This document shows, one piece after another, positions 1 through 12,700 of a stretch of 64,000 nt of DNA. The position numbers and the translations under genes are program-made. The notes beneath the pieces are model-generated. The model was not told the origin of the DNA. It saw only the letters and a list, made by a program, of their open reading frames with translations, and ran no database searches. Source of the stretch: Blasia pusilla (Eukaryota; Marchantiophyta; Marchantiopsida; Blasiales); assembly GCA_050084515.1 (NCBI GenBank), contig CM114271.1, positions 39,184,001 through 39,248,000 on the forward strand, read 5' to 3'. The stretch's first letter is position 1, and the number at the start of each line of letters is the position of its first letter.

Positions 1-290
1 GGTTCGATTGTTCCACGGATGCGCCCATCATCTCCACTCGAGAAATGGGTTGTTCTTGCGATTCTCAGATTGTAGCGGCGGGTCTCCATAGCGTTGCAAC
101 GTGCCCAAGGCTAATGGGATTTTGCGGCGGGACGCTAGAGGCCCACTTAGTAGTAGTCATATTGATATTGTCTCTGCTGTTGGTGAGTTTCGTCGTTAGG
201 GGGAATGCCCCCTTCTTCCTTTTCTGGTCGTGTTGTGGCCTTCAGGTTTTGACTCTTTGAGTCCCCCTCTTTTGTACTTCCGATGGGTTT
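1..290 (+). repeat. Diverged dispersed repeat, copy 1
   Basis: This stretch aligns by eye with 43351-43640 in the same orientation. Shared blocks include 'catcatctcca', 'gggtctccata', 'ttgcaac.tgcccaa', 'tagtagtagtcat' and 'gttggtga.ttt'. The copies differ by many substitutions and small indels, so they are old. The open frame over 45-260 is not protein-like and has no counterpart in the second copy. It is probably part of a retroelement, but I cannot place its ends. Confidence 0.6.
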
Positions 291-984
291 TCCATCACTC
301 GTTTTTATCGAAGTGCATCTTTCTTTCTCTTTTAATCATATAGAGTATGGGAGAGCCATTGTAGGGTGTTCTTACATGAGCCGTCCCTTTCGACCTATAA
401 TTAATTGACACATGTCGCTAGCCAAAGTACGCAAGCTTAAAGAGCACATTATCTCCTAAGCTTTCCGGAAAAAAAAAATTGGTCCTCCTTGGCATTATGC
501 ACTCCTCTACACACTACCAAGTATGGACCCGCTTCGGTGGGTGTGGTTTAATTACAAACAAGATTGTTGTCGCATATCTTGGGTAGCTACTCCCCTGGGA
601 TATGTATAAAGGTGGTTAATAACTACTTGCATAAAGAAGTGATAAAACATGTTTCTGAAAGATGAATAAAGGTGGAAAAGTAATGATATTATTTCTTTCT
701 TAACAAACACGAATTTTTGTTAAACCATGTAGTGTAAATTTTTCTCGTAAATAGACTTTGGTTTGTTTAATATCTACTTAAACAAATATGTTGGGGATAT
801 TCCCAATTGTCATATACATAAGTACTTGGGGTTATACATTGCATATGCTCATTTAACAACTCATCGATACAAATAGACCTCCTTAAGTAGGTTTTAACAC
901 CAATGGTGCAATTTTTTTGGATTACAAATCTAAAGTACATGACTTATAGAGACTTCACACTTAGGAGTTTTAGGATTAGACATT
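291..984. other. No gene seen
   Basis: AT-rich sequence with short homopolymer runs. I see no coding frame, RNA gene or repeat that I can support. Confidence 0.5.
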
Positions 985-2865
985 ACCATGGTTGCACCTG
1001 GGTACTTGCGGCCCGCACCCGCAACCTGCCCTGGAGCCCGCCCAAAGACCCGGGTCTACGTGGCGGGCTATGGGCGGGCTCCAGTGCGGACCGGGCATGT
1101 CCGTTCCATGGATGCACTTGTCCATTTCTGTGCCATCTTGGATATTACAAAGAAGTGATATCAATTGCCTCGGCACAACCATTTGTGAGCCCTTTCGTTA
1201 GAGAGTGGAGAGTACGTCATGATCTTCTACTAAATAAAGAAGGGGTTGGTAGAAAAATCATCTTATATCAATGATTGCGAGAGCTAGAAGATTCGCCCTT
1301 ACTTGAAGAAAGACTCTCGACAAGACAAATGGTATCGAGAGAAACGAATGGGAGAGTTTTAAGAACTCACTATAGATGCTTAGACGTCATGATTGAAAGG
1401 AGGAGAGTCAAAGAGAGCGGGCTTGGAGACGACCAAGGAAGTCACCAAGTCCTTGCTTATGATCTAGACTGCCTAAGGAAGAGCACAATGTAAGTGTGAA
1501 CCTTGATCTTAGCCCAAGCAAGGACGACATGGGAAGAAAATATTTGGAATCCATGTGATGATAAGGGCAAAGAAGGGCGTACCTTCCCTCCGCTAGATAA
1601 TTCCACCACTAGATAATTCCACCACTTTAGGAAGGCCCTTACCACCTCTTTTGTATCAGGCTAGTCCTTCATTCGACTCTATCACTCTCTGTAACACTTT
1701 AATCAATGGCATAACTATGGAAGATCTTGTTAAGGTATCCCACCTTTCTTGGAGGTCAGAAGGAAGAAGTAGATAATTTAATGTTGGAATTTTTTCAATG
1801 TGGTGAATGCTTATCAAGCTAGGTTACACACAGACAAAGTCCATGTCCACGTACTTATGTCCATCCTTAGGATAGACATATCCGTGCAGGCTTGCATACA
1901 TGCAACCCGCATCCAAGCCCGCCTTACTTGTAATATAGACCCCGGCTTGGCCAGCCTGCACTCGTTTCACAGCCTGCATCAAGCCCGCGGCAAGCCTGCA
2001 AGGTGGGCTCAAGGCCCACACGAAACAGGCTCATGGCAATTAGCGACATAGCATTTCTCAAACTTCGCCTTTGATTGGGTGAGAGGAGTCCACGTTTTTC
2101 AACAAGTTTTTCCAAGCTTTTGGGTGTTTCATCCCCTCAAACGAGGAATTCTTTGCTCTTGCGTAGGGTGGGCTCAACCGCGAGCCCTGTGCAGACCTTG
2201 AACCAGCCTTGCCCTGTGGGCCTATCGTGAACTAGTGCGGGCTGGGCACGGGCTTGATACGGGCCATGCAAGGGCTCATAGTCCGTACACCCGTTTGACC
2301 CCTGCTCGACCAAGACCGCACCTTTTCTCCCATCCCACGCCTATACAAACCAACGGGATACCAAAAAAACTTGAGCGGGAGACCCGTTGGGCATGTTTGT
2401 CCCATGGACGGACTTGTGTGTTTTCGTGCAACCTTGATGCCAATGGGGAGGGTATTGAGGAAAAGATGCTTTGAGTCTTTCTAGGATCGTTGCAAAAGCA
2501 AGCCATCCAAATGAGCCAATGGTCAAGGTTGCACAGAAACGAACAAGTCCATCCATGGGACGGACATATCGGCCTGCACTTGAGCGGCACCCGAGCCCAC
2601 CCTGAGCCCACCACTCAGATCTAGGCTGACAGAGCCTGCACTTGTTGCGTGACCTACATGGCAGGCTCGTGGGCAGGGGAAATAGGTGTGGGCTCCGTCA
2701 ACCCGGGTCTAGATGGCTGGCTCCAGGGCAGGCTTCAGGCAGGATCGGGTGTGGGCCGTGGGTATCCGGGCCCGCACGAACATGTTCGTCCTATGGAAGG
2801 ACTTGTCCATATGGGTCCCATCTTTCCCTTCTTTCTCATTACCCGAACTTGCCTTCGTGTTCCAT
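985..2865. repeat. Cluster of a GC-rich inverted-repeat family
   Basis: A recurring motif, roughly 'ggacggacatg' plus 'acttgtccat' plus 'tgtgcaacc', occurs near 1085-1130, 1827-1880 (decayed), 2393-2435, 2526-2572 (inverted) and 2785-2818. GC-rich segments built from variants of 'gcgggct', 'gcaggct' and 'gggcccg' lie between them. The motif is itself nearly palindromic around the central 'ccatgg'. I read this as several decayed copies of a short non-autonomous element. The open frames here (for example 2642-3130) are by-products of the GC-rich sequence. Confidence 0.55.
2526..2818. mobile_element. Best-preserved member of the inverted-repeat family
   Basis: The left end runs 'ggttgcacagaaacgaac' and then 'aagtccatccatgggacg'. 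The right end near 2775-2818 is an approximate reverse complement ('gttcgtcctatgg', 'aaggacttgtccatat'). The arms are about 45 bp and the unit about 290 bp. The interior is a GC-rich array of 'ggctcc', 'gcaggc' and 'gggcccg' words with no coding capacity. This is a MITE-like or fold-back unit. I could not see a clear target-site duplication. Confidence 0.45.
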
Positions 2866-2871
2866 ACTCCT

Positions 2872-3056
2872 CCATTTCTTCCTCCCTCCACCTCCACTCC
2901 CTCCTCCCTCATTGCTCCTCTCATCCTTGCCTTGCCTTCCATCATGGACTAAAAGTGTGGGTCCCAACTCTTGGAACCCATGTCCGTGGACATGTCTAGA
3001 TTTGTCCGTCCATGTCCGTCCTAAGGAAGGACTTGTCCATTTTTGTGCAACCATGG
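2872..3056 (+). repeat. About 185-bp direct repeat, copy A
   Basis: It matches 5122-5307 over nearly its whole length. The copies share 'catactcc.ccatttcttcc', the pyrimidine-rich tract, 'catcctTgccttgccttcc' and the 'ctaaggaaggacttgt' block ending at 'tgcaaccatg'. Two direct copies about 2.25 kb apart, with gag-like remains between them, suggest LTRs of a decayed element. Confidence 0.6.
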
Positions 3057-3059
3057 TGC

Positions 3060-4990
3060 AACCTTGCAATTTCCAATGGTACGATGGCCTTTCAACGACC
3101 ACAGAGGAAACTTGGGCATCATTACTTTAGGCCTTTTAGCACAAATTTAGGGACTTGGAGTTCGGAGACAAGCTTGTCACCAAACTCCACGGCTAGAAGA
3201 GGAAGAAGGAAACCTTATACTAGGAGTATACCCAAAGATTCTACAATCTTGCATGGAGGTTGGAACATATTATGGTATCCCAGCTTATGGATTGGTTTGT
3301 GTTAGGTCTATCCAAGGGAATGGACTGGTACTACCAAAGAGGACAAGAAAATTCTTGAGCCTATCATTGCTTCAACAGAAGCTTACGAATCATTTGAGAA
3401 ATCGTGAAAAACAAGGAGAAGAAGGCACCGATGGGCCAAGTCTTTGTCCTCAGAGTCTTTGTCTTCATCTTCAAAATCTTCATCATGTGAGTCCAAGGAA
3501 GACTCGTCGTCCTCCGCTACTTCAGGCGACCAAAAGAAGCAGTAAAGAAGAAAGTGTAAGGGTACGAAGACTTGAAGACTAGAGAAGAGGAAGCTAGGAT
3601 TCAATTACGCGGCAACACATGGGCTTTCACGTCATTGAACTAGTCCCACAAGGAAATTAAAAGAGGAAGGGGAAAAATTAACAATGGATGATCTGGAAAA
3701 ATAGTTCATAGAACTAAAGGTGCAAGTAGCTGCACAAAAGGATCCTCAAAGGCATACGGGAATTCTAAGCTCCAATACCTCGTGCACTTCTCGCGGAAAT
3801 CAAGGCACACATCTCGAGAATGTTTCATGACTCAAAATCTTTGTTGGGTGCAAGAGGATCTGCCTAATGAGAAGGGATGGGTGGAAGCAGAGCAATGGGA
3901 GGGGTGTTATGCAATACAAGCGGTACCCAACCCAAGGGCCAATCGCAATTGGATTCCAAGATATGTTCCCTCAGAATTTTGAGTGCAAAAGCCTTTGCAC
4001 AAGATTATGCGACCCAACGCATTAACTCCTATGATGAAAAGGGGAAGTTTTTATAACTGCGCATCAATGGACCATGCATTGGGCCAATAATTTCCTTAAC
4101 CCAAAAAGGCATGTAGGGTTGAATCCTTTGTGTGGTAATTGCAAGAAGGGTAGGCATATAGTTATAGAGTTCACTAAGCCCAAAGTCCCCGTCTTTTAGT
4201 TAAATATGTACCTACTCCGCCCTAGGAACTAAATTTGAAGGAAAAAAGTCATATTACTGTTGGTGCGGGTAGAGGAGGTTCCCTTGTAGAAAAAGAAAGA
4301 AGTGAGAATTATTGAAGAGGAGGCAACCATTTTTGAGAAATCTTTGAAATGGCCTATAAATTAGCATATTGAAGTCTTTTTTGTAAAGACCTAGTCCAAG
4401 CCTGGGGAAGAGAAGAAGGAGAGTAAGGAAAAGACCACCTCGTGAAGAAATGAGAAGAAAGAAGATAAGAAGGAGACTTTCCAAGTGGGGAAAGCTATCC
4501 TCAAAGAGGATTTGGATCCATAGTTTGACAAAATCCATCCAAAGTATTTCCACAAAGATGTGGAATCACAAGTGAGAAGATTGGTAGACCTAGAAAGGAA
4601 GGTAAGGCCTTTCACTTGTACAAAAGATCCACACAAGACTTCGGAGGGACATACAATAATAACCTCCCCATTGATTCTTGAAGCATATGATTTGTTGAGG
4701 GATCTGGCTAGTATTCCCACAAACATATCTTTGTTACACTTGCTAATGGATAATCCAATTTATGGGAAAATTCTAGAGCAATGGAATCTAGGAAGAAGAA
4801 GAGCTAAAGGAACAAAGAAGGCTTTGCCTTCGGTTGACCTCTTTCGGATTGAAGTCAAAGATGTCGTGCGTATACACATCACTACACAACCTACTTCGTT
4901 GGTCAGATCTACACACCACACAACACCAATCTTCTCAACACACGAGTTGATCCATCCATAAACCAAACAACTCACACATATACATATACG
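3060..4990 (+). pseudogene. Decayed gag-like retroelement interior
   Basis: The region lies between two direct repeats and holds short broken frames. The clearest clue is at 4128-4175, whose plus-strand reading gives LCGNCKKGRHIVIEF. This resembles a retroviral-type zinc knuckle (C-x2-C-x4-H-x4-C) whose last Cys has become Phe, a change needing only one base (tgc to ttc). A longer open stretch at 4560-4961 is hydrophilic then helical and resembles plant retroelement gag or linker sequence only in a general way. No reverse transcriptase or integrase is visible, so a non-autonomous or internally deleted LTR element is likely. Confidence 0.4.
4863..4987 (+). repeat. About 125-bp direct repeat, copy A
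   Basis: It aligns with 5640-5770 in the same orientation. Both carry 'tacacatc.ctacacaacc', 'ttggtca', 'acacacg', 'aaccaaacaactcacacata' and 'tacat'. A third, short match lies near 7718-7745 ('catacacatcgctacacaac'). It could be an end of an LTR shared by neighbouring elements. Confidence 0.6.
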
Positions 4991-5026
4991 CTAACACCCT
5001 GGTCTTAACTCGCACACAGGAGCAAG

Positions 5027-5560
5027 AATGGCAAGGTTGCATGTGGACAAAGTCCATATCCGTGGACATGTCCATGTCCATGTACTTATATATAAGTGCC
5101 CCATATCTTTCTCCCCCATATCATACTCCCCCATTTCTTCCTCCCTCCACCTCCACTCCCTCCTCCCTTATTGCTCTTCTCATCCTTGCCTTGCCTTCCA
5201 TCATAGACTAAAAGTGTGGATCCCACCTTTTGGAACCCATGTTCTTGGATATGTTCGTCCATGTCCGTCCTAAGGAAGGACTTGTTTTGGTGCAACCATG
5301 AAGAATGATGCTCCAACGGCCCAACATAAGAAAGATGGCTTGGGAAAGCAATCTTCCTCCCTTATATAGGTGTGGGAAGAGCCAAAAGGATCTTCCCCTA
5401 TAAATAGCAACCCTCTTGGTAACCTGCGCGCACACATTACCAAGGGTAGGTGACATGTTGAACAAGTCACCTGGTTCTGAAAGACCCCAACAAGAAAGTC
5501 GTCAAAAACGATGTTCTTGACACAACGGACATATCCTCAACCTCATGCAACACCTCGGGA
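5027..5560 (+). repeat. LTR-like segment with two TATA boxes
   Basis: It contains copy B (5122-5307) of the 185-bp repeat. A TATA-like 'tatataag' lies near 5087 and 'cctataaatagc' near 5397, followed by a hairpin-prone stretch ('cttggtaa...ttaccaag' near 5416-5444). Such spacing fits an LTR promoter and leader. The open minus-strand frames here are in non-coding repeat sequence. The boundaries are not resolved. Confidence 0.4.
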
Positions 5561-5639
5561 CGAAGTTACACTCAAAACATCCGCTTGCTCTCTATGTAGT
5601 CGCCACAATAAATCTCTACCTATCGGCTACTAAGATGTG

Positions 5640-5770
5640 ATAGCTATCATGCGCATACACATCGCTACACAACCCACATCATTGGTCACATCTACACTCC
5701 ACATAACACCGATCTTCCCAACACACGGGTCAATCCATCCGTAAACCAAACAACTCACACATATACATCA
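5640..5770 (+). repeat. About 125-bp direct repeat, copy B
   Basis: Second copy of the 4863-4987 repeat, differing at scattered bases. It lies just downstream of the end of the minus-strand gag-protease remnant, a position expected for a terminal repeat. Confidence 0.6.
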
Positions 5771-6002
5771 AGACCCCACAACCGCCCCCCTAGCTGGCAG
5801 TTGGGTCCCCCTAACTCTAGATAGTAAATACCTATGTACCTGACATGATCTGCTTTTCTATACACATCTAGCACTATCGATGTCGTTGTCCCCATCATAC
5901 TCCCAAACTACATGCTGGATGTGTGCTCCTCTCCCCGAACCCTCCTGATCAGCTAACACCACATGTGAATGATGCCAACGTGGTCACCGTATCCTCACGC
6001 GG

Positions 6003-7786
6003 TCAACCATCACTATTCCCTGCAAACAATACCGGTAGATGGCTCACCCATCCATCACCTGATCGCCACCTTGGTCGATAAGAAACCGTCTCCTCCCAAA
6101 AATCTAGAATGAAACCAAGGGGATACAACACCGTACTCCCTACCAACACATTATACGACTTTTCCAGTATTGTAATCACCCTAGTGCACACCGTCGCACT
6201 ATCCAACTCATGCTCTACCTGGAGTCTAACCATCAATTCCTAACAAGTCATGTCTTGTGTGGGTAATACACCCCCAATAGAGGTGTGTATCTGAAAGGGA
6301 CAACGCTTGATGTCTCCTTTTCGTAACCCCAACGCCAAACACGCCGCCTTCCCTAACATCAAAGGCTGCACTCCCGAATCAAGTAGGACGCGGTGCAGGT
6401 GGTACATTGTACCTATGGGACTAACCAAGCCAAACACTCATGCTCGATTATCCAACAACACCACACCTCGTGTGATCATTGCTCGCTCTATGGCCAGTCA
6501 ATCTGGCATATCTACCAACTTCACCACCGCCGCATGCCATGACTCAGTGGACGATGTGACGAGCACCTGCTCCGAGGGCAATTTCACCACCTCCCTAACT
6601 ACCTCTGAATGAGAGGCAGTCCCCTCTCCATGCTCATACAACGTGGCGGCCAGTCGGTACACCTCCGCTAGTCCAACTTCCAACGTTGCTAACTCCATGG
6701 CAGAAAGCAACGGAGTCTGGCTCACCCTAGTGGCCACCTCCAACAACATGGTTGACATTGGCTCCTCTCGAACCGGCATAGGAATCGTCTCTCCAACTCG
6801 TCGTGACGTCGACGCACCTACCGCATCCATGGGTACTACCAATCATCGAGGCACCATTGAGGGTGTATAAAGTGCCTCCGACAATGTGAACGACTGGGAA
6901 ACCTTGGCCTGCCGCCCATCGGTCCCCTCTTGTGGGTCAATCTCAACCCCACCCCTCCATGGCTTGATTACTCTCGTAGCATCTTGAGTCACCACCGCAA
7001 CAACCTCAACCTGAGCCACACTACACATAAATCCCATCCCCATAAAATCCAAACCAGCATCGTGGTAAGATATTGAGCCTGGGGCCACACTAGCTACTCT
7101 CAACTCTGGGCCTGTCTGTATCTACATCATCATTATGGTAGCAATCCTCTGCTCCAATTGATTGATATGCATAAGGCGCGGTGCATCGGGTGCCTATCCT
7201 CCATCTCCTGTCACTGGTGATGGCATTTTACCACCACGATCATCCTCTACTCGATCTCCACCAACTCTCTCGCCCCCAAGTCCTCTACCTACCTTTGGGC
7301 ATATCCCTTGGCAAAGATCATAACACCTATCCCTAGTGTGACCATATCGGTGACAATGATCATACCGCAATTATGGTGGGGCCATCCTTTGTGGCTCCTG
7401 AGCAATCACAGGTGCCCGTGGCCCTCTCCAATGCTATGGGCAGTCCTTCTACCTATGTGGCCCACCACACGTCGAACAAGCCAACCCTGGTCCCTATTGG
7501 GATATGTCGGTATGGGCCATTGCTTCATTGGCTCATAATACCTGCCCTGCTCTCTAGGCCCATCAGCCCGCTCTCGTGGTATTGGTGCATGTTGGGACAC
7601 TTGTGGATCTACTCCTACTCGTCGACCCGTCGAATCCTCTAAAAATCTTGTCGTCACCACCTGCTCCTCACTCATGTTGAGCTCTATCCGCTCAGACAAC
7701 TTGAAGACCATTTTCGTGGGCATACACATCGCTACACAACATACATTGCTGTCAATAAACATACACACAAACATGCACAATCCCAT
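6003..7786 (-). pseudogene. Decayed LTR-retrotransposon gag-protease
   Basis: On the minus strand one reading frame runs from 7103 to 6003 and is broken by only three in-frame stops (6843-6845, 6498-6500 and 6240-6242). Within it, around 6400, lies VLLDSGVQPLML, the D-S-G active site of a retropepsin, followed by a hydrophobic LGL segment. After the last stop comes NVLVGSTVLYPLGF, as expected downstream in Ty3-type proteases. Upstream, in other frames, are a hydrophilic Gag-like stretch (7406-7786) and a zinc-knuckle-like CHRYGHTRDRC at about 7300-7370. Frameshifts separate these pieces. No reverse transcriptase follows, so the element is truncated. Ty3-like assignment is my best guess. Confidence 0.65.
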
Positions 7787-8520
7787 GCTAACTCATGGCA
7801 TCCAAATAACGAGACGAGAATTACCAAAATATCTCCAATAAATCAATCACCTCTCTCGTCAACATCTTATACCAAGCTCTCCATGGTGGCACTCACTCTT
7901 ATGTCAAACCAAATCCACTCTCCTAATGAGAGGCTTGGGTTACACACACAAGGCAAGGAGGACCATCGCTCCACCGCCTCATGCCAAGAGGTTCAAGAAA
8001 GAGAGAATGAGCTCTCAAGATCTCTCTCTCTCTCTTTGAGGTATACCCCCTTCCCTCTCCCAAGCTCTCTCCTCGGTAACCTATGCTCGCAGGTCATTTC
8101 CTTGGCTCTTGACCTGATATAGCGGGTCAAGGGCTAATTCCCAAAGTGGAAAGTCAACTATACTCCAAATAGAAACTTACCCGAAATAGTAAGTTTCTCT
8201 ATATGGCTCTAAATGAGCCGAAACGAAGGGGAAATCTGCTCTCTCATGTTATCCGTGGCCTCAATAGGTCATCCTCAACCCCTTGAGGCTATCCTATAGT
8301 ATCTTTGAAGGCGCTCTACTAGATCTCACCGATCTATCCTAAAAGTGGTGATACGATCTTCAATGTGGGCTTCGCCGTGTGAAGCAACATCGCATCCCAA
8401 AATCTCCTCCGCAGCTCCTCGTCCAGAACCCCGTCTCAATACTGCACTGATTACGCCTCAGTCATCCCATATGTGGCAACAATCAACCGTCGCATGTGTG
8501 TGAATGTCTCTCTCAAACTC
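7787..8520. other. No gene seen
   Basis: It contains a short TC run near 8019-8035 and a small hairpin ('gaaacttac' and 'gtaagtttc', near 8170-8197). The plus-strand frame at 7883-8122 is not protein-like. It is probably retroelement leader or decayed interior. Confidence 0.4.
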
Positions 8521-9756
8521 TCATCCGATCATCGCTGAAAATCTTGTAGACTCTCCAACTTTTGAGTTCGCACGCCTCAAAAGACCATCTGATGCTATTG
8601 GAACTTTACTAGTATGCGTGATATGATGTTGAGTGTCATCTCCTCTAAGCACAATTGCAGGATCTTTCATCGCCTCAAAACTACTAAACCATTTAGCTTG
8701 TGGGGTCATATGATTTGATGGACCAGAGTCAATGTATCAATCTGTTGTCGAGTCTTTCTTGACCATTGCTCCCATATGATGAGACATAGCCAAGAGATGC
8801 TCAATTTGTGAATATTGTTGTTCTTGATAATGCCCTTGGTGTTGTTGCTCCACATAGTTTTGTTGTTGTAAGGCTCTTGTTCTCATATCTACCTTCTTTT
8901 TGAAGCAAAACTTTGTATAGTGACCCTTTATCCCATAGTAATTGCAAGATCCAAGGACCCTCTCCTACTAACCTCGATCCTAATAGTTTCCACCATCACC
9001 ATCTTGTGATTGTGTTTGGTACTGATTTGTAGTTGATTAAGTGACGTCATATTGAGTGTGTCTTCCTCCATATGCTCGATATCTACCATGACCACGGAAG
9101 CTTCTACCACGAACCTTGCCTCTGTTTGATCCATAACCTGCAAATAACGCACTCTCTTGTAGACTAGACGAGCTACCGCTACCTACTAGGCGCATCTCTT
9201 CACTAATTAACAGTGGGACTAATTCTTAAAAGGTTGGATAGTTCTCTCTCATAGAGATAGAGGTCTCAAAGGAATTGTAATCCTTTGGAAGGCCTTGAAG
9301 AGTGAAAAAAATCAGATCATCATCTTCTATTGTCACTCCAATGCTATTCAACTAATCAACAATATGTCTGATATTCAAAACATAATCATTGATGCTTTGC
9401 GATCCTTTCTTCACTTCGTTCAATTGTTGTTTCAATTGAAGCTTTCAGGCCTTTATAGATGTCAGGAACAACTTTTCCAATGCATCCCACGCATTCTTCG
9501 GAGTATGAACATCTTGAATGTGACCTATCATTGGCGAACAAATAGTTATTGAAATATAGTGGATTACTTGTCTTGTGCGTTTCTTCCAAGCGCGAACATT
9601 CAAGTCTGTTGAATCATCTTCTGGCTTGGCCTCATCACCTGTAACAAGCTCCCATAGTTCTTGACCTGTGAGAAATTGTTTCATACAAAACTTCCAAATA
9701 TTGTAATTCTGCTTATCTAGCTTCTCGCTTGTGATTGTTATTGAGGAATACTCCAT
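8521..9756 (-). pseudogene. Ty1/copia gag-protease fragment
   Basis: Read on the minus strand from an ATG at 9756, the first block is a copia Gag (UBN2/DUF4219 type): KLDKQNYNIWKFCMKQFL, then ELWELVTG, WKKR and KNAWDALEKLF. Later, in other frames, comes CNYYGIKGHYTKFC near 8895-8940, a zinc knuckle with its second Cys replaced by Tyr. Then comes YIDSGPSNHMTPQAKW near 8690-8740, the copia protease signature with its D-S-G. Frameshifts and stops separate the blocks. The copy ends soon after the protease, with no integrase or reverse transcriptase. The first block is open for over 100 codons, so this copy is moderately young. Confidence 0.8.
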
Positions 9757-12700
9757 GACGAACGATTTCACTCACAAAAACGTAATTTCATGCTCTCCAC
9801 TATTCCAATTGAAGCATATACCACTCCTAAATAGAAATTAACTTGATAATTTCCAAAATTGATCAACTATATGAAAGAACTAGTTGAAATTGGCCTGTAG
9901 AGAGCAAACTTCACATCTTTTCTTCACTAATTTTACTTTCGTACACTGAAATTGCTATTGCATGAGCTCAGAATGTCAGAATTGAGCGTTTTTGGATGTG
10001 TTGGAAAGCTCTCAGTAAGATCTACAAGATGGTTGGAACTAGCCTTTGGCGTCATTCTAATTGATGCGGATCCAAATAGCTAAATCGACCGAGAAAGCCC
10101 TCAAAATTGCCTCCAAAGTTTTATCACCGTGAGAGCTCCACTTGAAATCTGCACCCACTGAGCTCTGAACAAAATTTCCTTCTCACAAACTAAAATTTTG
10201 CCTTCTCTTGCTTCTCTTCTCTCCTCAAACACCAAGAATTTCAAGTGATGTTCTCTTATCTTTCTAATATCATGTAGAAAACTCCTAAAGAAGCATAACT
10301 GGTGGAAAACGGCTCTCACACTCACACACCACCATGGAGAACGAAATTTTTGAATGACATAATGAGGGGAGGTTGGCCCCCTTCTCAATTATATAGGGTA
10401 TGTACAAGCAACCCTAACCCTAATCTTAATTAACCATAGTTTCGAGTTATACTAACTGTGATTAACTAACCATAGTTAAGATAATCGCGCTTAACTGACT
10501 AACCAAGATTAAGCTTCCCTACTTTGTGTGAGTACCAAATGTAGCAGTTCGGATGTCTCATGAACTTGACTGTAACTCAATCTTCCATAATTTCCAATAG
10601 TCATTGAACTATTGTAACATCTTTCTTGTGAACATTGGAAACCCAAAGCATGAAGAATGATTCCATTATTCTAATGTCTTTCCTCATGAACACTCTAAAA
10701 TCTTGATACAAATAGTAATTCCTCTATTCAAAATTTTCAAAGCTTTTTGAAACATCACCTTCATGCTTCTTGATTAAATACGGTTGAAAGATCAACGAAA
10801 CCTCACATGCCAAGAAGGGATAGATAGATTTGAAAACTACCTTAAAATATACCTACCTAGTACTTTGGGCTTTAAAGCACTGTAAACTTAGATATCATAA
10901 TGATTCAAGTAATATATTCAAAATCATGTGGGAACAATAAAACCCTTCACACAAACATTGATTCAATTATTAAAACTTGAAGCATCTAATCTTTTTATTG
11001 ATTAAGGTTCTTGCCATCCAGGCAAGCCCAATATCTATAGGATGCAATAGGATTGCAATTATTTTGCAAATAATTGGTATATCTCAAGGATTTCCGAGAG
11101 TCAAGATGCACATGTACAAAGATTCGAATGAGGAGTATACCGATTAGGATAAACATTGGGAGTTTCGAAATCCTCTCAATTCTTCCATTGCAAGCTTCCA
11201 CTTTGTGGAAAATTACAGCAATATAAATTGGATATGGAAGAGCATTTGCAATCTCAACATCGACTTCATCTTATGGTTAATTAGCCCACTATGAGACAAG
11301 GTCTCAAAAAGAAGGGGTGAGCCGAAATTTCTTCAGAAAAGATAGAAAAGATCTTCCAAAAAATATTTTGCAATTGGCAGGAAGGTACAAATCATTCTCA
11401 TTCATTCATGTCTTTCTTGTTTAAATAAAGGTAATATATGATTTTCATTTCACGAAGGGCTTATCAATTAATTCTTATCTATACTTTGCAATCACTAGCA
11501 CACAAAACCTTGAATACTTGGTTATTCATTCTTATATATATTTTGCAATCTTTAGCATAGAAGATTATGAACGTTTGAGGAGGAATCCATAAGTGCCTAC
11601 TCATTGGAAGATATGGAAGGCTTGTACAAATCTACTAAACAAGCTTATCTCTCTCTCTCTCTCAAAATAATGAATGTTTACGCTATAATCCACACAAAGG
11701 CTATCATTTATCTTGTATAAGAACTTCTACATAGAAAATGGAAAATTATTAAAATAATTTTTTAAGGACTCGTCCATGAAAACTCTTAAATACGTAAATA
11801 TCTTGTTATTTTTTATTCCTAATTATTTACAATATTAATAAAAAAATGTATAATAATTTCATTAAAAAAATATTTTTATATGAGGTGAAACAAGGTTAAT
11901 TATAAGTAAGAAATATGATTTTTCAAAGAGAGTTTTAAAACTCAAGATATTGTAAATAGCCGTTTATTTGAATATGAATGTATTTTTATTTATTTCAATT
12001 TTAGTAGTTATTGCATTGGATTTATTTTACTCTTCAAGGCCAAGTTTTTCTTGGATTGTATTATCTTATCTTCTTTTATCCATGTTGGATTTTGTCTTTC
12101 ATAACACTATCAAACTCTATCGTCAGTAAATTAATAGGCTAATCTAGAATCATTTATATTAGTAACCAAGTAGATATCTTACAAACAGTAATGGGAATTA
12201 TATATGGATATCATGATAGTTATAGTTGAGCAAGAGTAGATAGTGTGGTCTGATAAAAGATCTATATGTGTAGTAGGAATAGAGAGTCCATGAATACACT
12301 ACCTCTTGATCTGTCTTGCATCAGTTGTACAAAAGTAGAGAATATCTATGTGATATACTAACATAGGATGGGCATCGACATACGTAGCTAAAGTATGACC
12401 TGTTGGGGAGGTACAAAACTTGTGTGCCAACTATCCCTGATTGAAAGGCAATTTAGGACTGCTTAAAGTAACTTGTCATTTTGGATAAGTTCCCTATTTT
12501 GGATAAGTTAGATTTCCCATTTTGGAAGGTTCCCCTGGATGTGCTATTGAGGGTTACAATTAGGAAAGTGAATTATATGCATAAGTCATCAAAGAGAAAG
12601 TTTGGGAGAGGAGAGGACATACAAAACGAAAGAGAGCTTGGGGAGCTAACTATCTCTTTGTTAAATCTTCATTTATCAGGCAAGGGAGCTGTGGTTCTCA

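Noticed and set aside
2642-3130. 162-codon plus-strand frame
   Set aside because: It crosses several copies of dispersed repeats, and other frames are open over the same span. Composition follows the repeats.
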